From Micropruina sp. (GTDB lineage Bacteria; Actinomycetota; Actinomycetes; Propionibacteriales; Propionibacteriaceae), in contig NZ_JAPUED010000199.1 of NCBI RefSeq assembly GCF_027492755.1, positions 1-42,830 of the forward strand: a DNA stretch of 42,830 bases, in the 5' to 3' direction. A model generated the notes under the pieces. The model was not told the DNA's origin and ran no database searches. It saw only the letters and a list, made by a program, of their open reading frames with translations. Numbering within the stretch: position 1 is the first letter of the stretch; every line of letters begins with the position of its first letter. Both the position numbers and the translations under genes were made by a program. Below, in pieces: positions 1 through 7,182 of this stretch.

Positions 1-2223
1 CCGTTCGGTGGCGACCACCTGTCCGGAGCGGGCCGACCAGCGCGGCTCGGAGTAGCTGCGGCTGAGCAGGTGGCTGCCCACCTCCTCGACCCAGGCCTCC
101 TCGATCGGTGCGACCGTGCGGGCCCAGAGTCGGGTGGTTTCGACGAGTTCAACAGCCATCACCAGCGGTGGGTTGATCCGCGCCGCGGCCGAGCCGGGAC
201 TGATCGCGAACCGGCTGCCGCGGGCGCCCAGGTACTCCCGCGGACCGCGTCGGCGCTTGTCAGCGGGCCGTTTGTCGCCCGGCCTGGACGTGGTGCGTTC
301 GTCCAGCAGGCCGACATGCGACAGCAGCCCGGACAGCACCGCGAGGTGCACCCGGTCGACGCCGGCCGGTTCGGCGTTGCGGGACATGCCCAGGTCACGG
401 CAGACGGTCTTCAGCTGCTCGTTGAGGTCTTCCCATTCCCGGACCCGCAGGAAGTTCAGGTACTCCGCGCGGCACATCCGGCGGAAGGCGTTGCCGGAGC
501 GCTCCTTGCGGGCGGTCCGCAGGTAACGCCACAACCGCAGCAGCGCGGCGATATCGGACGGGTCGCGCGGGGCGTCCTTGCCCTGTTCGGGCGACTCGCT
601 GAAGAACCGGCGGTGCAGCTGATCGGCCTGTTCCTGCTTGTCAGCAGGCCTTTCCCGGACGTCGGGCACGGTCAGCCCGGCCACCACCGCCTGCGCCTCG
701 CGCAGGCAGCCCTGGCGTTCGGCCTCGACCAGCATCCGGCCCAGCCGTGGGTCGACCGGCAGCCGAGCCAGCTGGTGCCCGATCGGGGTCAGCCGGACGC
801 GGTCGTTGCGTCCGCCCCGTCGCCGGCGGCCGCTGGTCGAGACCTCACCAGCCGCCCCGCCGGGTTTCGACAAGCTCAACCCTCGGTCAGTCGAGGCCCC
901 GCCACCGTTGGTCGAGCTTGTCGAGACCCCCTGGGCAGCCTGACCGGGTTTCGACAAGCTCAACCCTCGATCGCGGTCGGATTCGATCGCGCCCAGTTCG
1001 GTGAGCAGCCGCAGTCCGTCGCCGATCTGGGCGGCGTCCGGGGGTTCGACGAACGGGAAGCGGGCGATGTCGCCGAGCCGGGCCTGGGCCATCTGCAGGA
1101 TGACCGAGGCCAGGTTGGTGCGCAGGATCTCGGGTTCGGTGAACTCGGGACGGGCGGCGAAGTCCTCCTCGTCGTAGAGCCTGATGCAGACGCCGGGCGC
1201 GACGCGGCCGCAGCGTCCGGCACGCTGGTTGGCCGAGGCCTGCGAGATCGGCTCGATCGGCAGCCGCTGCACCTTGGTGCGGGCCGACCACCGGGAGATG
1301 CGGGCGAAACCGGGATCGATCACCGAGCGGATGCCGGGCACGGTCAGCGAGGTTTCGGCGACGTTGGTGGCCAGCACCACCCGCATCGTGGTGTGCCGGG
1401 CGAACACCCGATGCTGTTCGTGTGCCGACAGCCGGGCGAACAGTGGCAGGATCTCCACCTCGCGGCGGGTCAGCTGCGGCCAGTCCAGGCCGGCGATGGC
1501 GTCCGCGGCGTCCCGGATCTCGCGCTCTCCCGAGCAGAACACCAGGATGTCGCCGTCCGGGCCGTCCAGCATCAACTCGGTGACGGCGTCGCAGATGCCG
1601 TCGATGACGTCCCGGTCGGTGCCGGACTCGATGACCGGACGCCAGCGCACCTCGACCGGGTAGGTGCGGCCGGAGACCTCGATGATCGGGGCGCCGCCGA
1701 AGTGTTCGCTGAACCGGGCGGTGTCGATGGTGGCCGAGGTGACGATCACCTTCAGGTCCGGACGCCGCGGCAACAGCTGTTTCAGGTAGCCGAGCAGGAA
1801 GTCGATGTTCAGGCTGCGTTCGTGTGCCTCGTCGATGATCAGGGTGTCGTAGCGGCGCAGGTCACGGTCGTGGCCGATCTCGGCGAGCAGGATGCCGTCG
1901 GTCATCACCTTGACCTTGGTCTGCCGGCTGGTCTTGGCGGTGAACCGGACCTGATAGCCGACCACCTCGCCCAGCGGCGTCCCGATCTCCTCGGCGATCC
2001 GTTCGGCCAGGCTGCGGGCGGCGATCCGGCGCGGCTGGGTGTGGCCGATGCGTTCCCGTCCGGCGGCCAGGCAGAGCTTCGGCAGCTGGGTAGTCTTGCC
2101 CGAACCGGTCTCGCCGGCCACGATCACCACCTGGTTGTCGCGGATGGCGGCCACGATGTCGTCGGCCCAGGCAGCGATCGGCAGCGCGGCATCGACCGCC
2201 AGCTTCAACTGCTCCCCGGACAC
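1..2223 (-). CDS. hrpA: ATP-dependent RNA helicase HrpA (DEAH box), 3' end outside window
   Basis: The visible N-terminal 741 residues are a DEAH/RHA-family superfamily 2 helicase, which unwinds RNA at the cost of ATP and in E. coli acts on stalled ribosomes. Visible motifs are Walker A GETGSGKTTQ (about residues 35-44), DEAH in IIDEAHERSLN, SAT in VTSATID and motif VI QRAGRCGR. Further on come the HrpA-typical LPVDPRLGRML and ELVETTRLWART segments. The GTG start at 2223 is chosen because a TAGGCT -10 box lies 8 bases upstream, giving a leaderless message. About residues 414-466 are a family A repeat insertion that keeps the frame and sits where the family normally has a short linker between LLTELGAIE and RLTPIG. 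Actinobacterial HrpA proteins are about 1,300 residues, so roughly 40 percent lies beyond base 1. The identity is firm; the exact start is inferred. Confidence 0.93.
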   Translation of the reverse strand, partial: MSGEQLKLAVDAALPIAAWADDIVAAIRDNQVVIVAGETGSGKTTQLPKLCLAAGRERIGHTQPRRIAARSLAERIAEEIGTPLGEVVGYQVRFTAKTSRQTKVKVMTDGILLAEIGHDRDLRRYDTLIIDEAHERSLNIDFLLGYLKQLLPRRPDLKVIVTSATIDTARFSEHFGGAPIIEVSGRTYPVEVRWRPVIESGTDRDVIDGICDAVTELMLDGPDGDILVFCSGEREIRDAADAIAGLDWPQLTRREVEILPLFARLSAHEQHRVFARHTTMRVVLATNVAETSLTVPGIRSVIDPGFARISRWSARTKVQRLPIEPISQASANQRAGRCGRVAPGVCIRLYDEEDFAARPEFTEPEILRTNLASVILQMAQARLGDIARFPFVEPPDAAQIGDGLRLLTELGAIESDRDRGLSLSKPGQAAQGVSTSSTNGGGASTDRGLSLSKPGGAAGEVSTSGRRRRGGRNDRVRLTPIGHQLARLPVDPRLGRMLVEAERQGCLREAQAVVAGLTVPDVRERPADKQEQADQLHRRFFSESPEQGKDAPRDPSDIAALLRLWRYLRTARKERSGNAFRRMCRAEYLNFLRVREWEDLNEQLKTVCRDLGMSRNAEPAGVDRVHLAVLSGLLSHVGLLDERTTSRPGDKRPADKRRRGPREYLGARGSRFAISPGSAAARINPPLVMAVELVETTRLWARTVAPIEEAWVEEVGSHLLSRSYSEPRWSARSGQVVATER
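828..985. repeat. Family A palindromic repeats inserted in frame inside hrpA
   Basis: On the minus strand two tandem units each begin CGAGGGTTGAGCTTGTCGAA followed by ACCCGG. The first is followed by the inverted arm GGTCTCGACAAGCTCGACC, the second by a shortened arm GGTCTCGACCAGCGG. The same arms occur between genes at 6.1, 9.0, 10.0, 21.6 and 24.5 kb. Read in the hrpA frame they encode GLSLSKP and GVSTSST peptides without a stop. Confidence 0.92.
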
Positions 2224-2231
2224 GGGCGCCC

Positions 2232-2237
2232 AGCCTA
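2232..2237 (-). promoter_or_regulatory. -10 element of hrpA (leaderless)
   Basis: TAGGCT on the minus strand fits TANNNT and ends 8 bases before the GTG start of hrpA. This predicts a transcript that begins at or next to the start codon. Confidence 0.5.
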
Positions 2238-2254
2238 ATACGCCAACCGCTCGC

Positions 2255-2351
2255 CGGTGACCAAGGGAACCGTCCCCAGTGACCAAAGGAACCCTCCCGG
2301 CGACCGAAAGAACCGTCCCTGGCGACCGCGGGGACGGTTCCTCTGGTCACA
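2255..2351. repeat. Family C repeat array (GGAACCGTCCCC type)
   Basis: Three direct copies of a roughly 22-base unit, GTGACCAAGGGAACCGTCCC and variants, start near 2257, 2279 and 2300. An inverted copy, GGGGACGGTTCCTCTGGTCA, follows at 2330-2349. The outer copies can pair into a long hairpin. It fills the gap between usp (stop 2384) and hrpA, both on the minus strand. A related single hairpin lies at 38087-38142. Confidence 0.85.
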
Positions 2352-2383
2352 TCGACGGGAGAAACCACACCACGTACCGGGGG

Positions 2384-3253
2384 TTACTTGACCAGGATCA
2401 CCGGGCAATTGGCGAAGGTCATCAGACCCCGTGCCACGCTGCCCACCGAATAGGTGGGGAATCGGACGTCGGCCTCGATGACCAGCACCGAGACGTTCTC
2501 GCTGAACGAGGCCAGCTCATCGACCGGCGAACCGTAGCGGACCTCGGTGGTGATCTCGGGAAGGCTGATGTGCCGAGCGACCACCTGCTCGACCTGGGCC
2601 GCCTGGTGCGCCTCGGCGCTCTCGATCGCGGCGTCCACCTGGTCCTGGCTGACGTTCAGCCAGAAGATCCGGCTCTGTGGCGCGCGGCAGACGCTGACCA
2701 CCTTCACCGGCCGTCCGGCGAACAGCGGATTGCTGAGCGCCCACTCCAGCGCGAGCGCACCGGGGCCGTCCGCGTCGAGCGCGACACCGATCGGGGCATC
2801 CTCCTGGGTGGGGACGTCGGCGACCACCACCAGCGGGCAACGCACCGCACCCGCCAGGCCGACCGAGGTCGACCCGGAGAACGGACGGTTCCGGCTGGTG
2901 TGCGCCCGGCGTCCCACCACGACCATCGAACAGTTCTGGCTCAACTGGGTCAGCACCCCGACCGGCGTGCCGACCGCGACCTTGATCCGGATCCGCTTCT
3001 TGGCCGCGCCGAGCGAATGGGCGGTGGCGGCCGCCTCGGCGAGCAGCTTGCGGGCCGTCGCCTGGACGGCGTTGGCATCGAACACCACGCCCCAGGGACT
3101 GCTCACCACCGTGTCGTCGGCCACGTACACCAGGTGCAGCATGGTTTTCGTCGCCGCGGCGATTCGGGCCGCGTACTCCAATGCCCGCACCGCGTCGTCG
3201 GACGCGTCATAGCCGACCAGGATGGGGGGCGGACCGGCGTAGGGCTTCGGCAT
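2384..3253 (-). CDS. Universal stress protein, two tandem UspA domains
   Basis: This 289-residue protein holds two UspA folds, about residues 8-145 and 150-289. Each opens with a hydrophobic strand (PILVGYDASDDAV; IGVALDADGPGAL) and ends in a strand such as CPLVVVAD or CPVILVK. Tandem Usp proteins of actinomycetes bind ATP and act in stress or hypoxic survival. The nucleotide loop is imperfect in both halves: the expected G-2X-G-9X-G(S/T) reads GRRAHTSRNRPFSGS in the first and is not recognisable in the second, so binding may be weak. A strong GGAGGAGG Shine-Dalgarno precedes the ATG. The gene lies 13 bases after the PNPOx-like gene and is probably the last gene of the phosphoketolase operon. 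The family is certain; the cellular role is not shown by sequence. Confidence 0.92.
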   Translation of the reverse strand: MPKPYAGPPPILVGYDASDDAVRALEYAARIAAATKTMLHLVYVADDTVVSSPWGVVFDANAVQATARKLLAEAAATAHSLGAAKKRIRIKVAVGTPVGVLTQLSQNCSMVVVGRRAHTSRNRPFSGSTSVGLAGAVRCPLVVVADVPTQEDAPIGVALDADGPGALALEWALSNPLFAGRPVKVVSVCRAPQSRIFWLNVSQDQVDAAIESAEAHQAAQVEQVVARHISLPEITTEVRYGSPVDELASFSENVSVLVIEADVRFPTYSVGSVARGLMTFANCPVILVK

Positions 3254-3266
3254 CGCGCCTCCTCCT

Positions 3267-3659
3267 TCAGAGCTTGGCGATCGAGCGCCCCGCGTAGTGA
3301 TCGGGCAGCACGCCGATCACGATCGGCCGGTCGCCGGGCGCCCACGGGTCGGGCATCTCCTGGGGCAGCGTCGCCACCGGCGCGCCGGACATGCCGTGCA
3401 CCAGCACGCTCCATCCGGTCTCGGTCTCGGCGTCCAGGTCGTCGACCTGGAAGGAGACCTCGACCGGATGGACCAGTTGAGCCAACGGCGAGCCGGCCGC
3501 GGTACGGAAGACGATCAGGTCGTCGACCAAGCCGTAGCTGACGGGCAGAATCTGCACACCGGACGGCGAGTTCCAGCCGACACGGCCGAAATTGCGGGTG
3601 GCCAGCAACAGCCGACACTCCGTCGCATCAAGGGTGGTCAGGTGCCCGTACTGCGCCAT
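3267..3659 (-). CDS. Pyridoxamine 5'-phosphate oxidase-like flavin-binding protein
   Basis: This 130-residue protein has the split-barrel fold of the PNPOx-related family (Pyridox_ox_2 type). Support is the start ...LDATECRLLLATRNFGRV, the central strand ILPVSYGLVDDLIVFRT, and HPVEVSFQVDDLD followed by GWSVLVHG. Such small proteins bind FMN or F420 and serve as oxidoreductases or flavin carriers; few have known substrates. It starts 10 bases after the phosphoketolase stop and is followed by usp, so the three form one operon. A TAGGGT hexamer that includes the phosphoketolase stop codon lies 7 bases before the ATG, so an additional internal leaderless promoter is possible. The substrate cannot be assigned. 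Confidence 0.85.
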   Translation of the reverse strand: MAQYGHLTTLDATECRLLLATRNFGRVGWNSPSGVQILPVSYGLVDDLIVFRTAAGSPLAQLVHPVEVSFQVDDLDAETETGWSVLVHGMSGAPVATLPQEMPDPWAPGDRPIVIGVLPDHYAGRSIAKL

Positions 3660-3666
3660 AGAGATG

Positions 3667-3672
3667 ACCCTA
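3667..3672 (-). promoter_or_regulatory. Possible internal -10 element overlapping the phosphoketolase stop codon
   Basis: TAGGGT on the minus strand begins with the TAG stop of the upstream gene and ends 7 bases before the next ATG. It matches the leaderless layout seen elsewhere here, but translational coupling within the operon explains the spacing equally well. Confidence 0.3.
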
Positions 3673-6054
3673 CTGCCTTTCGGACGCCTCCCCCAGTTCC
3701 CAGTCCCGCACTTCCGGCATGTCTTCCAGGTGTTCCACGATGTAGGCCTCGTGCCGCGCCAACTGAGCCTGGCAGAACCGCATCAGGTCGCCGGATCCGC
3801 GCCGCGTCACCTTCATGTTGTTCAGTACGTCCATCACCAGGTGATAGCGCGAGGCCCGGTTCCGCACCACCATGTCGAACGGCGTCGTGGTGGTGCCCTG
3901 CTCGATGAAGCCGCGGACCCGGAAGCGGTCGGCGTCCGGGCGTCCGTGCACCAGCTGATGGATGGCACCCGGGTAGCCGTGGAAGGCGAAGATCACGTCG
4001 CGGTTGTCGGTGAACAACTCGTTGAAGTAGAGCTCGCTCATACCGTGCGGATGATCCTTGGGCCGCTTCAGCGTCATCAGGTCCACGACGTTGACCACCC
4101 GCAACCGGATGTCCGGCAGGTGCTTCTTGATCAGCTCGGCCGCGGCCACCGTCTCCATCGTCATGATGTCGCCGGCGCAGGCCATCACGATGTCGGGCTC
4201 CGCCGCGTCCTCGGGCGTCCCGGCCCATTCCCAGATCGAGGCGCCGCGGGTGCAGTGCTCGACCGCCTCGTCCATGGTCAGCCACTGCGGCTGCGGCTGC
4301 TTGTCCTGGACGATCAGGTTGACGTAGTTCTTGCTGCGGAAGCAGTGGTCGGCGACGCTCAGCAGGCAGTTGGCGTCCGGCGGCAGGTAGATCCGGGAAT
4401 GCTCCGAGCCGCCGTTCAGCACCACCTGGATCAGGCCCGGGCCCTGGTGGCTGAAGCCGTTGTGATCGTTGCGCCACGCGGTCGAGCTGACCAGGATGTT
4501 CAGGCTCGGAATGTCAGCGCGCCACGGCAGATGGGACGCCTCCTGCAGCCATTTGCCGTGCTGGATGGTCTGGCTCGCCGACACCATCGCAAAGGCCTCG
4601 TAGGTGGCGAACAGGCCGTGCCGTCCGGTCAGGTTGTAGGCCTCCAGCCAACCGTGGCAGTTGTGCTCGCTGAGCACCTCCATCACCCGGCCGTCCGGGC
4701 CGAGTTTGACGTCGTTCTCGTTGACCTCTTCCATCCAGGCCCGGTCAGACGCCTCGAAGACGGCGCCGAGGCGGTTGGAGTTGGTCTCATCGGGGCAGAA
4801 CAGCCGGAAGTTGTCCGGATTGCGGCGGTACGCCTCACGCATGAACTCGCCCAGCTTGCGGGTCGATTCCAGCTTCTCGGTGGCGCGCTGCTCGACCGGG
4901 ACGGCCAGGTCGCGGAAGTCGGGCAGGTCGAGCGGCACCGACAGCAGACCGCCGTTGGCGTAGGGCGTCCCGGACATCGACTTGGACTTGTCGGGGTTCG
5001 CGCTGCGCACCAACTCGACCGGATGCCCGTTGTCGTCGAACAACTCCTCGGGGCGGTACGACCGCATCCACTCCTCGAGTTGTTTCAGGTGGTCGAGGTT
5101 GGTCTTCACCCCCGACAGCGGCACCTGGTGGGCACGCCAGGTACCCTCCACCAACTGGCCGTCGACGATGTGCGGGCCCGTCCAGCCCTTCGGGGTACGC
5201 AGCACGATCATCGGCCAGCGCGGACGTCCCGGCGCGGCCTCACCGGCACGGGCCTTGCGCTGGATCTCCTTGATGGACGCGTAGGCGCGGCCGAGCGCCT
5301 CGGCGAAGCGGTGGTGCATGCCGGGCTGGTCGTGGCCTTCGACCTCGATCACCTCGTAGCCGTGGCCCTCGAACAGTTCGCGCACTTCCTCGCGCGGTTT
5401 GCGGGACAGCACGGTGGGGGCGGCGATCTTGCCGCCGTTGAGGTGCAGCACGGGAAGCACGGCACCGTCGTGGGCCGGGTTGAGGAACGAGATGCCCTTC
5501 CAGGATCCCTCGAGCGGGCCGGTCTCGGCTTCGCCGTCGCCGACCATGGCGATGGTGAGCAGGTCGGGGTTGTCGAAGACCGAGCCGAAGGCGTGGATCA
5601 GCGCGTAGCCGAGTTCGCCGCCCTCGTGGATCGAGCCGGGCGTGGTGACCGAGACGTGGCTGGGGATGCCGCCCGGCGCGGAGAACTGCCGGAAGAACCG
5701 CAGCATGCCCTCGGTGTCCTGGGTGATCCTCGGGAACGCGTCGGTGTAGGTGCCCTCGAGGTACGAGGCGCCGACGAGTGCCGGGCCGCCGTGGCCCGGA
5801 CCGGTGATGTAGAGGCAATCCTGGCCGGTGTGCCGGATCAGCCGAGAGACGTGGGCGTAGACGAACGCCAGCCCGGGGCTGGTGCCCCAGTGGCCCAGCA
5901 GTCGCGGCTTGATGTGCTCAGGGGCGAGCGGCTCGTGCAGCAGCGGATTGGCCATCAGGTAGATCTGCCCGACGGTCAGGTAGTTGTTCGCCCGCCACCA
6001 GGCATCAATGCCGGCGAGCTCGGACTCGGTGAGTTCGGGGAGGGTTACTGACAT
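3670..6054 (-). CDS. xfp: Xylulose-5-phosphate/fructose-6-phosphate phosphoketolase
   Basis: Thiamine-diphosphate enzyme that cleaves xylulose 5-phosphate (and usually fructose 6-phosphate) with phosphate to acetyl phosphate plus glyceraldehyde 3-phosphate or erythrose 4-phosphate, bypassing part of glycolysis. The 794 residues match the usual length. Visible are WRANNYLTVGQIYL near the N-terminus, YITGPGHGGPA, SHVSVTTPGSIHEGGELGY and the ThDP/Mg motif GDGEAETGPLEGSWKG. Later come NHNGFSHQGPG-like residues (RNDHNGFSHQGPG) and the C-terminal segment FAFHGYPGAIHQLVHGR. The ATG at 6054 is preferred to one 21 bases upstream because the family starts close to this point and TAGCGT lies 7 bases before it. 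First gene of an operon with a flavin-binding protein and usp. Dual substrate use is likely but not proven by sequence. Confidence 0.97.
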   Translation of the reverse strand: MSVTLPELTESELAGIDAWWRANNYLTVGQIYLMANPLLHEPLAPEHIKPRLLGHWGTSPGLAFVYAHVSRLIRHTGQDCLYITGPGHGGPALVGASYLEGTYTDAFPRITQDTEGMLRFFRQFSAPGGIPSHVSVTTPGSIHEGGELGYALIHAFGSVFDNPDLLTIAMVGDGEAETGPLEGSWKGISFLNPAHDGAVLPVLHLNGGKIAAPTVLSRKPREEVRELFEGHGYEVIEVEGHDQPGMHHRFAEALGRAYASIKEIQRKARAGEAAPGRPRWPMIVLRTPKGWTGPHIVDGQLVEGTWRAHQVPLSGVKTNLDHLKQLEEWMRSYRPEELFDDNGHPVELVRSANPDKSKSMSGTPYANGGLLSVPLDLPDFRDLAVPVEQRATEKLESTRKLGEFMREAYRRNPDNFRLFCPDETNSNRLGAVFEASDRAWMEEVNENDVKLGPDGRVMEVLSEHNCHGWLEAYNLTGRHGLFATYEAFAMVSASQTIQHGKWLQEASHLPWRADIPSLNILVSSTAWRNDHNGFSHQGPGLIQVVLNGGSEHSRIYLPPDANCLLSVADHCFRSKNYVNLIVQDKQPQPQWLTMDEAVEHCTRGASIWEWAGTPEDAAEPDIVMACAGDIMTMETVAAAELIKKHLPDIRLRVVNVVDLMTLKRPKDHPHGMSELYFNELFTDNRDVIFAFHGYPGAIHQLVHGRPDADRFRVRGFIEQGTTTTPFDMVVRNRASRYHLVMDVLNNMKVTRRGSGDLMRFCQAQLARHEAYIVEHLEDMPEVRDWELGEASERQ

Positions 6055-6061
6055 GGCCTCC

Positions 6062-6067
6062 ACGCTA
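6062..6067 (-). promoter_or_regulatory. -10 element of xfp
   Basis: TAGCGT on the minus strand ends 7 bases before the ATG at 6054, with TTGTGT about 15 bases further upstream as a weak -35. The GGAGG between box and ATG is only 2 bases from the start, too close for a normal ribosome site, so leaderless initiation is the better reading. Confidence 0.5.
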
Positions 6068-6120
6068 GCCACCATCGACCGAACACAAACGGAGTTTGCG
6101 AGAAGTTCATCTTTCGCCGC

Positions 6121-6180
6121 TGGTTGGTCGAGCTTGTCGAGACCCCTCGGAAGGATCTCGACAAGCTCGATCAGCGGTGG
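6121..6180. repeat. Family A inverted-repeat pair
   Basis: TCGAGCTTGTCGAGA (6128-6142) and its exact complement TCTCGACAAGCTCGA (6156-6170) form a 15-bp stem with a 13-base loop, flanked by GCTGG/CAGCG-like ends. It lies between xfp and the downstream end of the TY-Chap gene and could end the transcript arriving from 7131. Confidence 0.9.
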
Positions 6181-6189
6181 TGAAGCTTC

Positions 6190-7131
6190 TCAGGCCTCCG
6201 AGGCGAAGGTGGTGCGACCCCGCAGCTTGGACGCCAGATGCTCGTCGATCTCGTCGGCGACCACCGACACTGTCCGCAACGCCTGCTGCAGGTGGGCCGG
6301 GACGAACGGCTGGGCGAAGATCGACAACGACACGAACACCCGGTCCTTGATCAGCATGAACCGGACGAAACGGGCCTCGGTGTTCAGGTCGCTGAGCACC
6401 TCCATCGCCCGGCTGCGTCCTTCGACGTCGTGGACGACGGCCGAGAACACCAGCACCTCCTGGGCGTCGGTGGTGGCCCGGACGAACACCATGGTCGAGC
6501 CGACCCGCAGCGCGAAGTCGCCGTCGGCGTCCTGCAAGGGTTGATGCCCCAGCAGCTCGGTGAGTTCGGCACCGATCAGCCGGTCCAAGCCGGCTTTGGT
6601 GGCGACCAGCCGGGCCGCGAGATCGTCGTCGTCGAAGGTGGTGGCGGGCGCCTCGCGGGCCCCGGGCGGAGTCAGGATCTCGGCGAGCTGGTCGGGCGCC
6701 AGGAACGCCGGATGCGGCACCTGATACACCTCGCGGAGCACCTGCGCGGCAGCTTGGGCCAGCTCGGCGGCGTCTTCCTGGCTGCCGGTCCGCCAGAAGT
6801 TGGCGGTGGGGTGCGCGCCGTCCACGTTCGGCGGCTCCCAGCCCAGTTCCTCAAGGGCCGCCAACTGGTCGGCGGTCAACTGGAACTCTTCGCTCAGTTC
6901 GGCGTTGCCGGCGGCCTCGACGGTCAGCACGCCGCCGGCCGAGCAGCGGAACACCACGAACGGCGCGGTGCCCTCCTGTTCGGTGGCCAGCGATCCGATC
7001 CGCAGCGAGGCGTCGGGATCCATGTGCGAGATCACCTCGCCGAGGCGTCCGGCGAACTCCGACCACGATTCGTCGGTGCTGCGTTCCAGGTCGAAGCCGT
7101 ATACCTCGCTGGCGTTGTTCGGGTCGTCCAC
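6190..7131 (-). CDS. TY-Chap/YbjN-like domain protein
   Basis: This 313-residue, acidic, soluble protein has no signal peptide or membrane segment. The first half (about 10-145), with LRIGSLATEQ, FVVFRCSAGGVLTVEAAGN, LGWEPP and a late ANFWRTG, resembles the actinobacterial TY-Chap N-terminal domain. The second half (about 165-300), with LDRLIGAELTELLG, FALRVGSTMVFVR and VLVFSAVVHDV, resembles YbjN/type III chaperone-like folds. Such proteins are proposed peptide-binding chaperones; no partner is encoded beside it. The GTG start at 7131 follows TAGGTT by 6 bases, a leaderless layout. It diverges from the acyltransferase gene at 7183, so the two promoters lie about 25 bases apart. The family call comes from recall of domain pattern and is moderately sure; function is unknown. 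Confidence 0.65.
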   Translation of the reverse strand: MDDPNNASEVYGFDLERSTDESWSEFAGRLGEVISHMDPDASLRIGSLATEQEGTAPFVVFRCSAGGVLTVEAAGNAELSEEFQLTADQLAALEELGWEPPNVDGAHPTANFWRTGSQEDAAELAQAAAQVLREVYQVPHPAFLAPDQLAEILTPPGAREAPATTFDDDDLAARLVATKAGLDRLIGAELTELLGHQPLQDADGDFALRVGSTMVFVRATTDAQEVLVFSAVVHDVEGRSRAMEVLSDLNTEARFVRFMLIKDRVFVSLSIFAQPFVPAHLQQALRTVSVVADEIDEHLASKLRGRTTFASEA

Positions 7132-7137
7132 GCGTCC

Positions 7138-7143
7138 AACCTA
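7138..7143 (-). promoter_or_regulatory. -10 element of the TY-Chap gene
   Basis: TAGGTT on the minus strand ends 6 bases before the GTG start at 7131. It faces the acyltransferase promoter at 7169. Confidence 0.5.
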
Positions 7144-7168
7144 GCCCTGTGCGCGACGGACGGTCACG

Positions 7169-7174
7169 TAGCAT
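7169..7174 (+). promoter_or_regulatory. -10 element of the acyltransferase gene
   Basis: TAGCAT ends 8 bases before the ATG at 7183, and no Shine-Dalgarno is visible. This predicts a leaderless message. Confidence 0.5.
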
Positions 7175-7182
7175 GACCGCCG

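Noticed and set aside
134..165. Family A-like peptide (VELVETT) in hrpA near the window start
   Set aside because: ELVET-RLWAR is conserved in HrpA proteins generally, so the likeness to the repeat is a coincidence of the protein motif.
70..2238. Long plus-strand open frame (722 codons) opposite hrpA
   Set aside because: It is the complement of hrpA codons. The minus strand has all helicase motifs in order, and the plus translation is low-complexity with no family signal.
3592..6051. Long plus-strand open frame (819 codons) opposite phosphoketolase
   Set aside because: Antisense shadow caused by high GC at third positions; phosphoketolase on the minus strand is unambiguous.
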